63,438 nt of DNA from Candidatus Magasanikbacteria bacterium CG11_big_fil_rev_8_21_14_0_20_39_34 (GTDB taxonomy: Bacteria; Patescibacteriota; Patescibacteriia; Magasanikbacterales; UBA922), in NCBI GenBank assembly GCA_002787355.1, contig PCWN01000008.1:1-63438 (forward strand), written 5' to 3'. Positions within the stretch are counted from its first letter, which is position 1, and every line of letters begins with the position of its first letter. A program made the translations under genes and the position numbers. Positions 50,956-60,070 of the stretch are shown one piece after another. Under the pieces are notes generated by a model, which ran no database searches, had not been told where the DNA came from, and worked only from the letters and a program-made list of their open reading frames with translations.

Positions 50956-51561
50956 ATGGAAGCAAAACGAATAACAATCTTTGGTGATAGTATCACCTGG
51001 GGGAAAGCCGATAATGAATTTGGAGGTTGGGTGAACCGGTTGAGGTGTTATTGTGATGAAATGTACAACTACGATGTAGAAATTTACAATGTTGGGGTAT
51101 CTGGAGATACGACTGACGATATCCTTCAAAGGTTTGATGGAGAAGCTACAGCAAGAAATAGAAAACCACAACGTTTTGTATTTGCTATTGGAATAAATGA
51201 TTCGTACTATGATAATACTGAAGAAAATCCAAAGGTCCCCATAAAACGTTTTGAAAAGAATCTACAAAAAATCATAGCAAAAGCAAAAAATTTCTCCAAA
51301 AATATAGTATTCATTGGCGCAACGAATGTTGATGAGTCTCAAATGCCACGAAAGGGAGTAAAAATTTGGAAAAATGATAGAATTCAAAAATACAATGAAA
51401 TAATTAAAAAAGTCTGCGATGAGAATGGTATTCCATTTTTGGAACTCTTTGGCATTATTGATCATGCTGAGCTTCCAGACGGACTGCATCCAAACGCAAA
51501 AGGCCATGAAAAAATGTTTCAAAAGATAAAAGGCTTTTTACAAAAAGAAAAAATTATTTAA
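50956..51561 (+). CDS. SGNH/GDSL hydrolase
   Basis: A 201-aa protein with the SGNH blocks: IFGDSITWG (block I Ser), block III GINDS (Asn), and the Asp-x-x-His in DGLHPNAKGH (block V). No signal peptide was seen, so it is probably cytoplasmic. The reaction is ester or related hydrolysis, substrate unknown. It is the first gene of a six-gene rightward run and is driven by the recurring module's promoter. Confidence 0.9.
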   Translation: MEAKRITIFGDSITWGKADNEFGGWVNRLRCYCDEMYNYDVEIYNVGVSGDTTDDILQRFDGEATARNRKPQRFVFAIGINDSYYDNTEENPKVPIKRFEKNLQKIIAKAKNFSKNIVFIGATNVDESQMPRKGVKIWKNDRIQKYNEIIKKVCDENGIPFLELFGIIDHAELPDGLHPNAKGHEKMFQKIKGFLQKEKII

Positions 51562-51564
51562 AAT

Positions 51565-52011
51565 ATGAAAATAGCTATCTGTGGAAGTATCCAATTTACC
51601 CACAAAATGAAAGAAATAGCAGATGAATTGATCAAGCTAGGTCATGAAATTGAATTACCGCTTACCTCCCAGCGCATATTGAGTGGTCAAATTTCTATGG
51701 AAGAGTTTGAACAGGAAAGTGAGAAAAAAGAGAGAAAAATACAAGATGATGTAATCAAACGATATTACAATATCATACATGATAGTGATGCCGTACTTAT
51801 AGTGAATCCTGAAAAGAAAAAAACTCCCAACTATATTGGTGGAAATACGTTTCTCGAAATGGGGTTTGCTCACGTCCTTGGGAAACATATTTATATCCTC
51901 AACGATATTCCAACTATGTTGTATACAGATGAAATACAGGCTATGAAACCCATAATTTTAGAAGGGAACCTCTCTAAAATACAACACTCGGGTCAACCTA
52001 TTGCCAAATAA
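51565..52011 (+). CDS. Nucleoside 2-deoxyribosyltransferase-like protein
   Basis: A 148-aa Rossmann-like protein. It has the opening KIAICGSIQFTHKMKEIADEL, the acidic HDSDAVLIVNPEKK, then the conserved GGNTFLEMGFAHVLGKHIYIL. These fit the nucleoside 2-deoxyribosyltransferase superfamily, in which the Glu in FLEMG is the catalytic nucleophile. It starts 3 nt after the SGNH gene, so it is tightly coupled. It may act on nucleosides or nucleotides. Confidence 0.7.
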   Translation: MKIAICGSIQFTHKMKEIADELIKLGHEIELPLTSQRILSGQISMEEFEQESEKKERKIQDDVIKRYYNIIHDSDAVLIVNPEKKKTPNYIGGNTFLEMGFAHVLGKHIYILNDIPTMLYTDEIQAMKPIILEGNLSKIQHSGQPIAK

Positions 52012-52052
52012 AATCATCCTCTGTAATATATGTCCATAAAACATATATACCT

Positions 52053-53057
52053 ATGAAACCACATATTCTTCTTATCTTTGCAGGAGGAACCATTGGTATG
52101 GTCCCCAATAAAGATACCGGTGCCCTCCAGCCCGCGGAGTCTGCCTTGGAACTTATGAAACAAATCCCAGAACTTGAGGAAATTGCCACACTTGATATTG
52201 AAGTGGTTGCAAATATTGATAGTTCCAATATGACACCGGAGCACTGGGTGAAAATTTCACATACCATCAATGACAACTATTCAAAATATGATGGGTTTGT
52301 CGTAGCTCAAGGAAGTGACACTATGGCATACACGGCAAGTGCCCTTTCTTTTGCCCTCCAAGGACTTGGAAAACCCGTTATATTTACCGGATCACTTATT
52401 CCTCTGCAAAAAGCAGGATCGGATGCAAGAAACAATCTAGTTTATGCCTGCATGACGGCGGCTCTTGATTTAGCAGAAGTCTGTATTGTGCTTTCCCACA
52501 CCATTTTGCGTGGAAACCGAGCAAAAAAACATCATGAGTCATTTGTGGCAGCCTTTCACTCCCCTAACTTTCCCAACTTAGGAGAATTAGGACGGCCTAT
52601 TACTCTTCATAGTTGGCGTAACAAAAGAAATAATAGTTCCCCACTCACACTGCACGCAGATTTTGATGAAAATATTGCCGTCATCCGACTCTTTCCAGGA
52701 TTTCCGCCAAAAATTATTGATTCTATTGTGGCACAAGGAACCCATGCACTTATCATAGAGGGATTTGGTCCAGGGAATGTCCCATTTCTTAATACCTCTA
52801 TTATCCCCTCTATCCAAAAGGCTATTTCACATGGGATTCCCGTCATCATAAGTAACCAAATGGAGGAAGGAACTACCAATCTCCATGCCTATGAAGCAGG
52901 TCTAGAAGCTCAAAAAGCGGGTGCTATCTCTTCTGGTGACATGACTATTGAGGCCACTATAACCAAAACCATGTGGGCATTGGCAAATAGTGATAAAAGT
53001 ATTAAATCTATAAAAGCTATTCTTGAAAAGGATATATCTGGAGAGTTAAGCGAATAA
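52053..53057 (+). CDS. L-asparaginase family protein
   Basis: A 334-aa enzyme with the two active-site threonine regions: FAGGTIGMVPN and VAQGSDTMAYTASAL (Thr-Asp pair). TGSLIPLQKAGSDARNNL follows. The N-terminus has no signal, so it is cytoplasmic and fits the type I (AnsA-like) class. It hydrolyses asparagine to aspartate and ammonia. It is within the six-gene run, 41 nt after the preceding gene. Confidence 0.92.
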   Translation: MKPHILLIFAGGTIGMVPNKDTGALQPAESALELMKQIPELEEIATLDIEVVANIDSSNMTPEHWVKISHTINDNYSKYDGFVVAQGSDTMAYTASALSFALQGLGKPVIFTGSLIPLQKAGSDARNNLVYACMTAALDLAEVCIVLSHTILRGNRAKKHHESFVAAFHSPNFPNLGELGRPITLHSWRNKRNNSSPLTLHADFDENIAVIRLFPGFPPKIIDSIVAQGTHALIIEGFGPGNVPFLNTSIIPSIQKAISHGIPVIISNQMEEGTTNLHAYEAGLEAQKAGAISSGDMTIEATITKTMWALANSDKSIKSIKAILEKDISGELSE

Positions 53058-53076
53058 TTCAACAGAAAAATAAAAT

Positions 53077-54342
53077 ATGTCCTTTAACCTTGGACAACTC
53101 CCCTTTTATACTCCAAAGCAAGTATATGCGCATCCTTTGCTTAATTTTGAAATAGAAAAAACCCCGGTAGATACATGGATTGAAAAACATATCTATGAAA
53201 ATAGCCACCACATCAAAGAAATAGTTTTCTCAATTGACCATATCTCATCTAAGGTTATACCTTGGTGCGTAAAATATGAAATTGGCAATATTGTTATTCA
53301 TGAACATGAAAACCCAATTGCCCATCTCTGTGTTACTCCATGTGGAGGTATCCATCTAACGATTCTTCCTGACTGTTATTCAAACGATAGAGAAAAAAAA
53401 CTTATAGAGAAAATTCAACCCACAACATTAAGCATTGCACAACCAACCAGAGAACTTTGGGAGAACCTTCAGCAACAAGATTACCTCCTTCGCACAGAAA
53501 TGGTGCGTTGGTATGCAAAAGTTGGATCTGCACATAACCCATGGGAATATTTGCCGTCCAAACGGGCAAAAAAAGTTCGCTATTACGTTAAAAAATCAGA
53601 AGGGTATCACTTTGAAGTCCTTCCCATGACTGTAGAAAATTTTTCTGCCTGGCTTCCCATATATGAGCAAGAAGTTGCAGAACGACCAAATGGTTTTTCT
53701 ATTTTTTATCCAAAAATTTTTCTTTCTGCCAATAAGCTCAAAGATATGAAAATGATTCATATTTTTGATAATGAAAAACAACTTGTTGGTGGCGCCGTGG
53801 TAAATACCTGGGGAGGGTTTGGAGACATTGGTACACAACCAAGAAAATATACATCTTTTCTTCTCCAAGCATATAAAAAAGACTATAGAAATAGTGCCCT
53901 TGCGTACCGTCTTGCAGAAGAAGTTATGTCTATTGCCAGAAGCTATGGGGATAAAATTTACGGCTATGGTGGAGATTTTAATTTTTGGGGTGAAACCATT
54001 CAACCGGGTCTTCTATCTCACAAATCAATCTTAGGGATGCTCCCACTTCCTGAGTTACAAGTAGAAGCGTTCCGAATTATTAATCAAAAAATGCTTCAAT
54101 CATATTCAAAACAAGGCCTCTATATTCTTGCCCTCCAGGAGAACCATAGCCTCGTCCAAAAATATTTCAAACAAAGAGAAACAGATCTTGTATATAATTT
54201 TGCTACACTCTATGCACCTCCATATAAAGACCTGGATATTTTAGATGAAGTCCCAAAAATTTGGACCGCATATCATTTTGACCAAAAGCATTCCTCCTCT
54301 ATCTCTCTTCCGCAACACATTCAATGTATTGAAATAAATTAA
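53077..54342 (+). CDS. GNAT/FemAB-like acyltransferase
   Basis: A 421-aa protein. The middle (NPWEYLPSKRAKKVRYYVKK, then FEVLPMTVENFSAWLPIYE) and the later strand/helix part (KQLVGGAVVNTWGG, then LAYRLAEEVMSIARSYG) fit a GNAT or FemAB-type acyltransferase fold. The N-terminal 130 residues are of unknown fold. It probably transfers an acyl or aminoacyl group; the acceptor is unknown. It starts 19 nt after the asparaginase gene. Confidence 0.6.
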   Translation: MSFNLGQLPFYTPKQVYAHPLLNFEIEKTPVDTWIEKHIYENSHHIKEIVFSIDHISSKVIPWCVKYEIGNIVIHEHENPIAHLCVTPCGGIHLTILPDCYSNDREKKLIEKIQPTTLSIAQPTRELWENLQQQDYLLRTEMVRWYAKVGSAHNPWEYLPSKRAKKVRYYVKKSEGYHFEVLPMTVENFSAWLPIYEQEVAERPNGFSIFYPKIFLSANKLKDMKMIHIFDNEKQLVGGAVVNTWGGFGDIGTQPRKYTSFLLQAYKKDYRNSALAYRLAEEVMSIARSYGDKIYGYGGDFNFWGETIQPGLLSHKSILGMLPLPELQVEAFRIINQKMLQSYSKQGLYILALQENHSLVQKYFKQRETDLVYNFATLYAPPYKDLDILDEVPKIWTAYHFDQKHSSSISLPQHIQCIEIN

Positions 54343-54349
54343 AATACCC

Positions 54350-55135
54350 ATGAAAAATACACCTTCCAAAAATACAGTTTTCTTCCCGGACACACAAGGA
54401 AATTCTCTATGCGCTATTTTATCAGAACCAAAAGAAAATGAGCTCTCCCCCATTGTCATTCTTTGTCACGGATTTACCACATCAAAAGATTCCACCAAAA
54501 ATCAAACTTTTGAAAAACTATTTAATGCATGCAATATCGCCACCATCCGAATTGATTTTTTTGGCCATGGAGAAAGTGATGGGAATTTTGAAGAAATTAC
54601 ACTCTCCAAGGCAAAAGATGATATTTTAAGTACCATACAAGATCTTACAAAAATAGGATATACAAAAATTGGGTTAGTTGGTTCCAGCTTTGGTGGAATG
54701 TCAAGTATACTTGCTTGCGCACAAACAGATGCGCTTTGCTGTCTTGCACTCACTTCCCCGGTATCAAACTATCATGATAAACATCTTCAAGATTATACAA
54801 AACAAGAATTACTGGATTGGAAAAACAAAGGATATATCATTTATGAAAATGGAAAGGGTGAAAAAATGAGGCTGAACTATACTTTTTTTCTTGATGCCAT
54901 TATTAATGATGGATATGTAAGTGCAAAGGATATAAAAGTCCCTACATTAATTGTACATGGAGAAAAAGATACGGTTGTCCCTATAGAACAAAGCAGAAAA
55001 CTCGTTACTCTCTTGCAAGCAGGAAAACTCATAGAAGTTTCTGGTGAAGGACACAAATACAAAACTCCAGAAAATTTTGAAAAAATGATTGATCTTATTT
55101 TTCAATTTACGAAAGAAAGGTTACTTAACCTCTAG
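54350..55135 (+). CDS. Alpha/beta hydrolase
   Basis: A 261-aa protein with the alpha/beta hydrolase core: the oxyanion HG in ILCHGFTTSKDS, the FGHGESDG loop, the nucleophile elbow GSSFGGMS, the acid in VHGEKDTVVP and the His in GEGHKYKT. The class is esterase/peptidase-like (BAAT or dienelactone hydrolase-related). It acts in the cytoplasm on an unknown ester. It starts 7 nt after the previous gene and 10 nt before the SET gene. Confidence 0.88.
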   Translation: MKNTPSKNTVFFPDTQGNSLCAILSEPKENELSPIVILCHGFTTSKDSTKNQTFEKLFNACNIATIRIDFFGHGESDGNFEEITLSKAKDDILSTIQDLTKIGYTKIGLVGSSFGGMSSILACAQTDALCCLALTSPVSNYHDKHLQDYTKQELLDWKNKGYIIYENGKGEKMRLNYTFFLDAIINDGYVSAKDIKVPTLIVHGEKDTVVPIEQSRKLVTLLQAGKLIEVSGEGHKYKTPENFEKMIDLIFQFTKERLLNL

Positions 55136-55145
55136 AATTACATGT

Positions 55146-56078
55146 ATGGAAAAAATAGAAATTAAGTCTTCTTCTATCCATGGAAAAGGTATTTTTGCAA
55201 AAGACAAAATAAAAAAGGGGGAAACGATATTCCATGTACGAGGAGCTACCATTAAATATCCCTTTGTTCCTGACTGGCGAATTGGGCAAGACTGGCTCAA
55301 CATTGGTCCCAATACATGGAAAATTGCTTATCGTAATAACCCATGGCCATATATCAACCACTCTTGTGAACCCAATGCAGGACTATTTGGAAAAACCAAA
55401 GTTGTAGCGATGCACCCTATTGATATTGGAAGTGAAATAAATATAGATTATTCCTGTACGGAGGGGTCCACAAGCAAATGGAAAATGAAATGTAACTGTC
55501 GCAAAAAACAATGTAGAAAAATTATCCGTTCTATACAATTCCTTCCCAAAAAACTTTTTATTAAATACAAAAAATTTATTCCTTTATTTTTACAGAAAGA
55601 ATATTTGGCACAAAAGGTATACGAAGATAAAATGAACAATGGAAAAAATGCTCTTTTTGCCAAAGAAAAAATAAAAAAGGGAGAAATAGTATTCAAAGTG
55701 AAAGGTCCCATAATTCACTATCCAAAACCACCAAAATCTGAAATTGGATTCAGATGGCTGGGAATTGAAAAAAATACTTGGCTTATTCCAAAACGAGACA
55801 ACCCTTGGTATGTAATGTGTCATTCTTGTGAACCTAATGTTGGATTACAAAATCGAACCAATGTCGTAGCCATGCGAACAATTTTTCCTCATCAGGAGAT
55901 AACCATTGATGACTCTATTACAGAAGCTGATTTGAACTGGAAAGTAACCTGTTCTTGTCATTCAAAAAACTGTAGGAAAGAAATACGATCTATCCAATAT
56001 CTTCCTCAAAAGCTATATAAAAAATACCAACCATTTATTCCAAAATTTTTTCAAAATACCTATAAAAAAGGAATCTGA
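55146..56078 (+). CDS. Tandem-SET-domain protein
   Basis: A 310-aa protein from ATG 55146, made of two related halves (about 1-155 and 160-310). Each has KGIFAKDKIKKGE or ALFAKEKIKKGE, then NPWPYINHSCEPNAGL or NPWYVMCHSCEPNVGL, the FK or NR element, VVAM, and a post-SET cluster (CNCRKKQCRK or CSCHSKNCRK) followed by IRSIQ(F/Y)LP. The first half keeps the catalytic-type Tyr (INIDYSCTE); the second has Asp there (ITIDDSITE). So the first domain could be an active lysine methyltransferase and the second may not be. It is last in the run. Confidence 0.85.
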   Translation: MEKIEIKSSSIHGKGIFAKDKIKKGETIFHVRGATIKYPFVPDWRIGQDWLNIGPNTWKIAYRNNPWPYINHSCEPNAGLFGKTKVVAMHPIDIGSEINIDYSCTEGSTSKWKMKCNCRKKQCRKIIRSIQFLPKKLFIKYKKFIPLFLQKEYLAQKVYEDKMNNGKNALFAKEKIKKGEIVFKVKGPIIHYPKPPKSEIGFRWLGIEKNTWLIPKRDNPWYVMCHSCEPNVGLQNRTNVVAMRTIFPHQEITIDDSITEADLNWKVTCSCHSKNCRKEIRSIQYLPQKLYKKYQPFIPKFFQNTYKKGI

Positions 56079-56419
56079 ACAGTCATTTGATGATGATTTC
56101 AACTTTGGAATAACTTTTCAAACAATCACTAAAAAAATCCCGTAGAATATTCCCCTACAGAAGCAGCCATCTAAAATAATACCCTAGTAAATCAAAATAT
56201 AGCTCAATAAAGAGGTTTTTGTCCCAATTCTTATCAAAAAGCCCCATATAGGACAAAAGCCATACCCTGTGTTATCCCCCCTTGAAAAAAATAACCGACT
56301 ATGCTATACTTACCCCACTATCATAGATACGTGTATTTGTGCTAGGATAGTTTGACTGGATAGAGTCGTCGAGTATTCCTTTTGAACTATAAGTTATCTA
56401 TTTAAATGCCATTTTCAAT
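56079..56419. promoter_or_regulatory. Intergenic region with the cold-shock gene promoter and long leader
   Basis: 341 bp without a gene. A promoter with TTGAAA (56282-56287), 17 nt, TATACT (56305-56310) gives a leader of about 100 nt before the cold-shock protein start at 56420. The leader is typical in length for cold-shock mRNAs, whose folding controls translation. Nothing else was recognised. Confidence 0.6.
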
Positions 56420-56617
56420 ATGACAGGTACAATCAAGCGTATTATCGCTGATAAAGGATTTGGATTTATTGAGGCTGAAGGACGAGAGAAAGATATTTTC
56501 TTTCACGTCAGCCAGTTCGATGGAGATTTCAATACTCTTAAAGAAGGCGATCGCGTCAACTTTGAAGTAGAAGAAAGTCCACGAGGACCACAAGCGATAA
56601 ATGTGACACTTGCATAA
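56420..56617 (+). CDS. Cold-shock protein (CspA family)
   Basis: A 65-aa OB-fold protein. RNP1 appears as KGFGFIEA, RNP2 as DIFFHVSQF, and the end reads GPQAINVTLA. It binds single-stranded RNA or DNA. Its own promoter with a long leader and a terminator 24 nt after the stop make it monocistronic. Confidence 0.95.
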   Translation: MTGTIKRIIADKGFGFIEAEGREKDIFFHVSQFDGDFNTLKEGDRVNFEVEESPRGPQAINVTLA

Positions 56618-56640
56618 AGTATCATTCCAATCAAAAAAGA

Positions 56641-56670
56641 AACCACTAGCTCTTGCTAGTGGTTTTTGTT
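56641..56670 (+). terminator. Rho-independent terminator of the cold-shock gene
   Basis: AACCACTAGC (56641-56650) and GCTAGTGGTT (56655-56664) form a 10-bp stem with a TCTT loop, followed by a T-rich tract. Confidence 0.9.
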
Positions 56671-56688
56671 TACAAAAAATTTTATCAT

Positions 56689-58683
56689 TTATATTCCTCC
56701 CAAAACAATAATCTCATTTTCTCCATCAAAGTTGACATCGGTAAGCTGCAAACTCATAGGTTCTTTAAAAGAAAGTTCCAGTACCTGAGTACTTTCTATT
56801 TTTTGTGAAAGGATATCTATAATGCTTATTGCAAGCTGTGAGGATTTCTTATACAAAACAGCTACTCTATTATTACCCAAAAATGCTATGTCTTGAGTAG
56901 AGGAAAAGTTCATTGAGAAACTTTTTGCAACATCAAAGCCATTGTACACAAACATATCCAACGCACTTGCTCTTTGGTTTGCAAGGATAAAACCGTCTAA
57001 ATAATCTGTTGCCAAATACTCCCCCTGATAACTCTTTCCAAATGGGTACCAATCAGCACCAATCTGAACACCCGAATAAGTATACACCTTAATTGGCAAA
57101 GATTCATGGGATTTTGGAACCACAACAATTTGTTTCTTCCCTTGTTCTCCCATCTTTTGCAAAAAAATTTTTATGTCTCCATCATATGAAGCACCAAATG
57201 GATATCGGGAAAAGTATTTTTGTCCATCATGGCGCAAAACCGTAAGCCGTCCATGAGAGAATGAAAAAAAGTCCGGAAGTGAATCCCCATTTACATCTAC
57301 GTCTCCAACAAGATCTCCTCCTGTTACGGTATCGTCAAAAAGAAATAAACCATTTCTTGCTTTTTTCCCCGCCTGAGTGAAAAATTGTGCAAAAACTCCA
57401 TTTTTATAGAAGATATCTCGCACATCTGTGGGATCAATGACTCGCTGTAAAAGCAAACCATCCTTTGGAGGCACATACACCTGAGAGAGAATTCGTCCAT
57501 CATTTGTTTTTGGATCTTGTTGACCACGAATCTTTTCAAATTCTGCAGGTAATTCTACCATTTGGGGTTTTTCAGAACTATTTACCAATACCAAACCATT
57601 TTCAAACTCACGAAACCATACTCCTTCTTGATATGCTTTTTTTCCATCTATAGACTTGGTTGAGAGTGCTTGTTTCCCCAAATTCACATTGTATTCATCA
57701 TACCACCATGTTTGTCCATGCCAAGCATCTCCATGATCAAAAGAATAGTATCCATCCCCCAAAAGCGTACTCGCCAAACCATAACGCATGGCACGAAAAT
57801 CATTTTGGTTTCCGGTATTATTGGAGTTACTATTTACCAGGTTCAGTGCATAAGGAAAAGAATTGTTTTCGTCATAGTCCTTATATATTTTCATTGCTTC
57901 TTCCCAATTATGTCCATCAAAATTTTCTATCATCAGACCGTTCAAATTTGAATTGTATAGAGTAGTAAAACCATTCCCCACAATAAAATCTTTTTCAGAT
58001 ATTTTTTCTCTGGTAGTGTCATAGATAAAACGCATCCCATCTTGCCAACGCATATCTATTTTTTCTCGATTATCAGCAATTCCATCATTATCAATATCTG
58101 TTTCTCCTTGTATAAACCATTGCGTCTGTTCCCATGCATTGTCATAAAAAACTCCATCCCAGAGCCCAGACGAAAGCAATTTCTGTGTTACAAAATTTAC
58201 TAAATATTCATTATACCGTTGCGAACCAACTTTGGGAGATACATTGCTTATGTTCATGAGGTATGTCCCCTCCCACCAACTTTTTCTTTGTTGAGAAGGA
58301 TCTTTGAGATACCACTCGCTCTTGAGCCCCTTTCCAAATTCACGCCGCATACTGCTCACAGATGAGTAAGAATCCTTCTGCACCTGAAGCGGAGATACAA
58401 AAACCAAGAGTTTTATATTTGGATTATACTCGCGCATTTTTTTGAGAAGATCTGGTCTGCGTGCCTGAATTTCCATATCAAGAATCACCACATCCCATTT
58501 GGCAAGTTGCCTGGCTTGATCATCTGTGAGTGACCAATTGAGAAAATAGTTTACTTTTCTTGGAAAAAGATCATCAAACGCCAATGCAGGACATGCAAAA
58601 ACAAATATTCCTACAAGACAAAAGAGGAAGAATGCTTGTCTCTCCTTTTTGAAAAATTTTTGTAAAGCTTGTTTCATACGCAA
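56689..58683 (-). CDS. GHL15-like putative glycoside hydrolase, secreted
   Basis: A 664-aa protein with a signal peptide (FFLFCLVGIFVFACPALA). The next about 380 residues carry KVNYFLNWSL, WDVVILDMEIQ and LWDGVFYDNAWEQTQW, typical of the GHL15 family, whose YDN is the catalytic-type Asp region. The C-terminal 250 residues contain FG-GAP-like repeats (DVDVNGDSLPDFF, then DVNFDGENEIIVLGG) that could form a beta-propeller. It may cleave or bind envelope glycans. It follows the GT4 gene by 12 nt. Confidence 0.8.
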   Translation of the reverse strand: MRMKQALQKFFKKERQAFFLFCLVGIFVFACPALAFDDLFPRKVNYFLNWSLTDDQARQLAKWDVVILDMEIQARRPDLLKKMREYNPNIKLLVFVSPLQVQKDSYSSVSSMRREFGKGLKSEWYLKDPSQQRKSWWEGTYLMNISNVSPKVGSQRYNEYLVNFVTQKLLSSGLWDGVFYDNAWEQTQWFIQGETDIDNDGIADNREKIDMRWQDGMRFIYDTTREKISEKDFIVGNGFTTLYNSNLNGLMIENFDGHNWEEAMKIYKDYDENNSFPYALNLVNSNSNNTGNQNDFRAMRYGLASTLLGDGYYSFDHGDAWHGQTWWYDEYNVNLGKQALSTKSIDGKKAYQEGVWFREFENGLVLVNSSEKPQMVELPAEFEKIRGQQDPKTNDGRILSQVYVPPKDGLLLQRVIDPTDVRDIFYKNGVFAQFFTQAGKKARNGLFLFDDTVTGGDLVGDVDVNGDSLPDFFSFSHGRLTVLRHDGQKYFSRYPFGASYDGDIKIFLQKMGEQGKKQIVVVPKSHESLPIKVYTYSGVQIGADWYPFGKSYQGEYLATDYLDGFILANQRASALDMFVYNGFDVAKSFSMNFSSTQDIAFLGNNRVAVLYKKSSQLAISIIDILSQKIESTQVLELSFKEPMSLQLTDVNFDGENEIIVLGGI

Positions 58684-58695
58684 AGCGAGTGAAAT

Positions 58696-59916
58696 CTATT
58701 TTTTTGCTCTATACAGCCGCAAAATGCTTTTTAAGTGGTCATTTTGGTCATGAGCTTTTAAAACCTCCTTTTGCATCCGCATACCCAGTTTTTTTCGCTC
58801 AGTAGACGCTTTATTGTACCACAAATCAATCTTTTTTGCAAGCCCTTCTGAATCTCCCCTTTTGAACAAAAATTCTGACTCGAGAAGCTCTTTTGTGCCC
58901 CCAGTATCACTTGAAAGCACTACCTTTCCAAGAGCCTGCCCTTCCAAAATACTCAAGGGCGCATTCTCATAACAAAGAGACGGCAAAACAAGAATTCTCG
59001 CCTTTTGAAGAGATTTTTTCAATACACCCCCCTCTTGAAAACCCAAAAAAGTGACGTTTTTCATGCCTTTTCTTTTCACATCAAGATGCAACGCGGGTAG
59101 CTCTGGTCCCTCACCAATAATACTATAGGGAATATGGGGGGTACGCATGGCAGCATCCAACAAGATACGTACTCCTTTTTCTTCAGATATCCTCCCGGCA
59201 TATACTACCCCCTCCCCATCTTGATAGGACATCTCCTCACCTTTCATATCCACGGGATGTGGAATATGAACAAATTTTTCTCGCGGCCAACCATATTCTA
59301 CACATTTATTGAGAAGAAATTCACTTGGAGCAATAAACTTGTCTACATACCGCTCATAGTATTTCATTATTTTATGATGAAATATCATCTCAAAAGTAAG
59401 CAGAGCACTCTGTGACGTGCTATCTGAGACACATTTATTTTTTATACAACTTGTATACCATCCCTTTGCATCTTCTTCATGGATTTGACCATGATGATAC
59501 ATAATATAATTTGGAGAAAGTAATTTAAGGTCATGCAGGGTCATGATAATTTTTATACCTCTTTTTTTAAGTACCCGAAGAATAGATGGCCCTATATGAT
59601 GATAAATATTATGCAAATGCGCAACGTCTATATTTTCTTGCAAAAGAAGCTTCTGCAGGTTTTTTTTTGCTTCCCGATTGTATAAAATTTTTTTTGCCGT
59701 AGATATTTTTTGCAAAAAAGAAACATCCTCCGTATCTCGCAGGTTGAGCTCACTTACAAAATACTTTTCAAAAGGTGTTTCTCTATTTCTTTTTCCCTTC
59801 ATGGAAAATGGAATGACCGTATGCCCCGCATTTTCCAAAAGAGATGACAAAAAAAGCATATAATTGGTAGCCCCATCCTTTTGGTAGTAAAACTTGTGAA
59901 CCTGAAGTATTTTCAT
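58696..59916 (-). CDS. GT4-type glycosyltransferase
   Basis: About 406 aa from ATG 59916 (MKILQVHKFYYQKDGAT). It shows an N-terminal acceptor side with TNYMLFLSSLLENAGH, and the donor side VVYAGRISEEKGVRIL, VTFLGFQEGG and LPSLCYENAPLSILEGQALGKVV, a full family 4 signature. It is probably an envelope glycan glycosyltransferase and is co-transcribed with the GHL15-like gene. Confidence 0.88.
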   Translation of the reverse strand: MKILQVHKFYYQKDGATNYMLFLSSLLENAGHTVIPFSMKGKRNRETPFEKYFVSELNLRDTEDVSFLQKISTAKKILYNREAKKNLQKLLLQENIDVAHLHNIYHHIGPSILRVLKKRGIKIIMTLHDLKLLSPNYIMYHHGQIHEEDAKGWYTSCIKNKCVSDSTSQSALLTFEMIFHHKIMKYYERYVDKFIAPSEFLLNKCVEYGWPREKFVHIPHPVDMKGEEMSYQDGEGVVYAGRISEEKGVRILLDAAMRTPHIPYSIIGEGPELPALHLDVKRKGMKNVTFLGFQEGGVLKKSLQKARILVLPSLCYENAPLSILEGQALGKVVLSSDTGGTKELLESEFLFKRGDSEGLAKKIDLWYNKASTERKKLGMRMQKEVLKAHDQNDHLKSILRLYRAKK

Positions 59917-60070
59917 GTATAATGAGCTCAAGCTGGAAAGCTTCAGAAATTTTTGTATCCAAAAGCATTCCATTGAGTAATTCTTACCTATAAGGATACA
60001 TCAAAATCCCCAAAAGAGGAAGTTTTTTTGCGAAAAAAATATCCTAATCCTCACTCCCTACAGATTTTTT

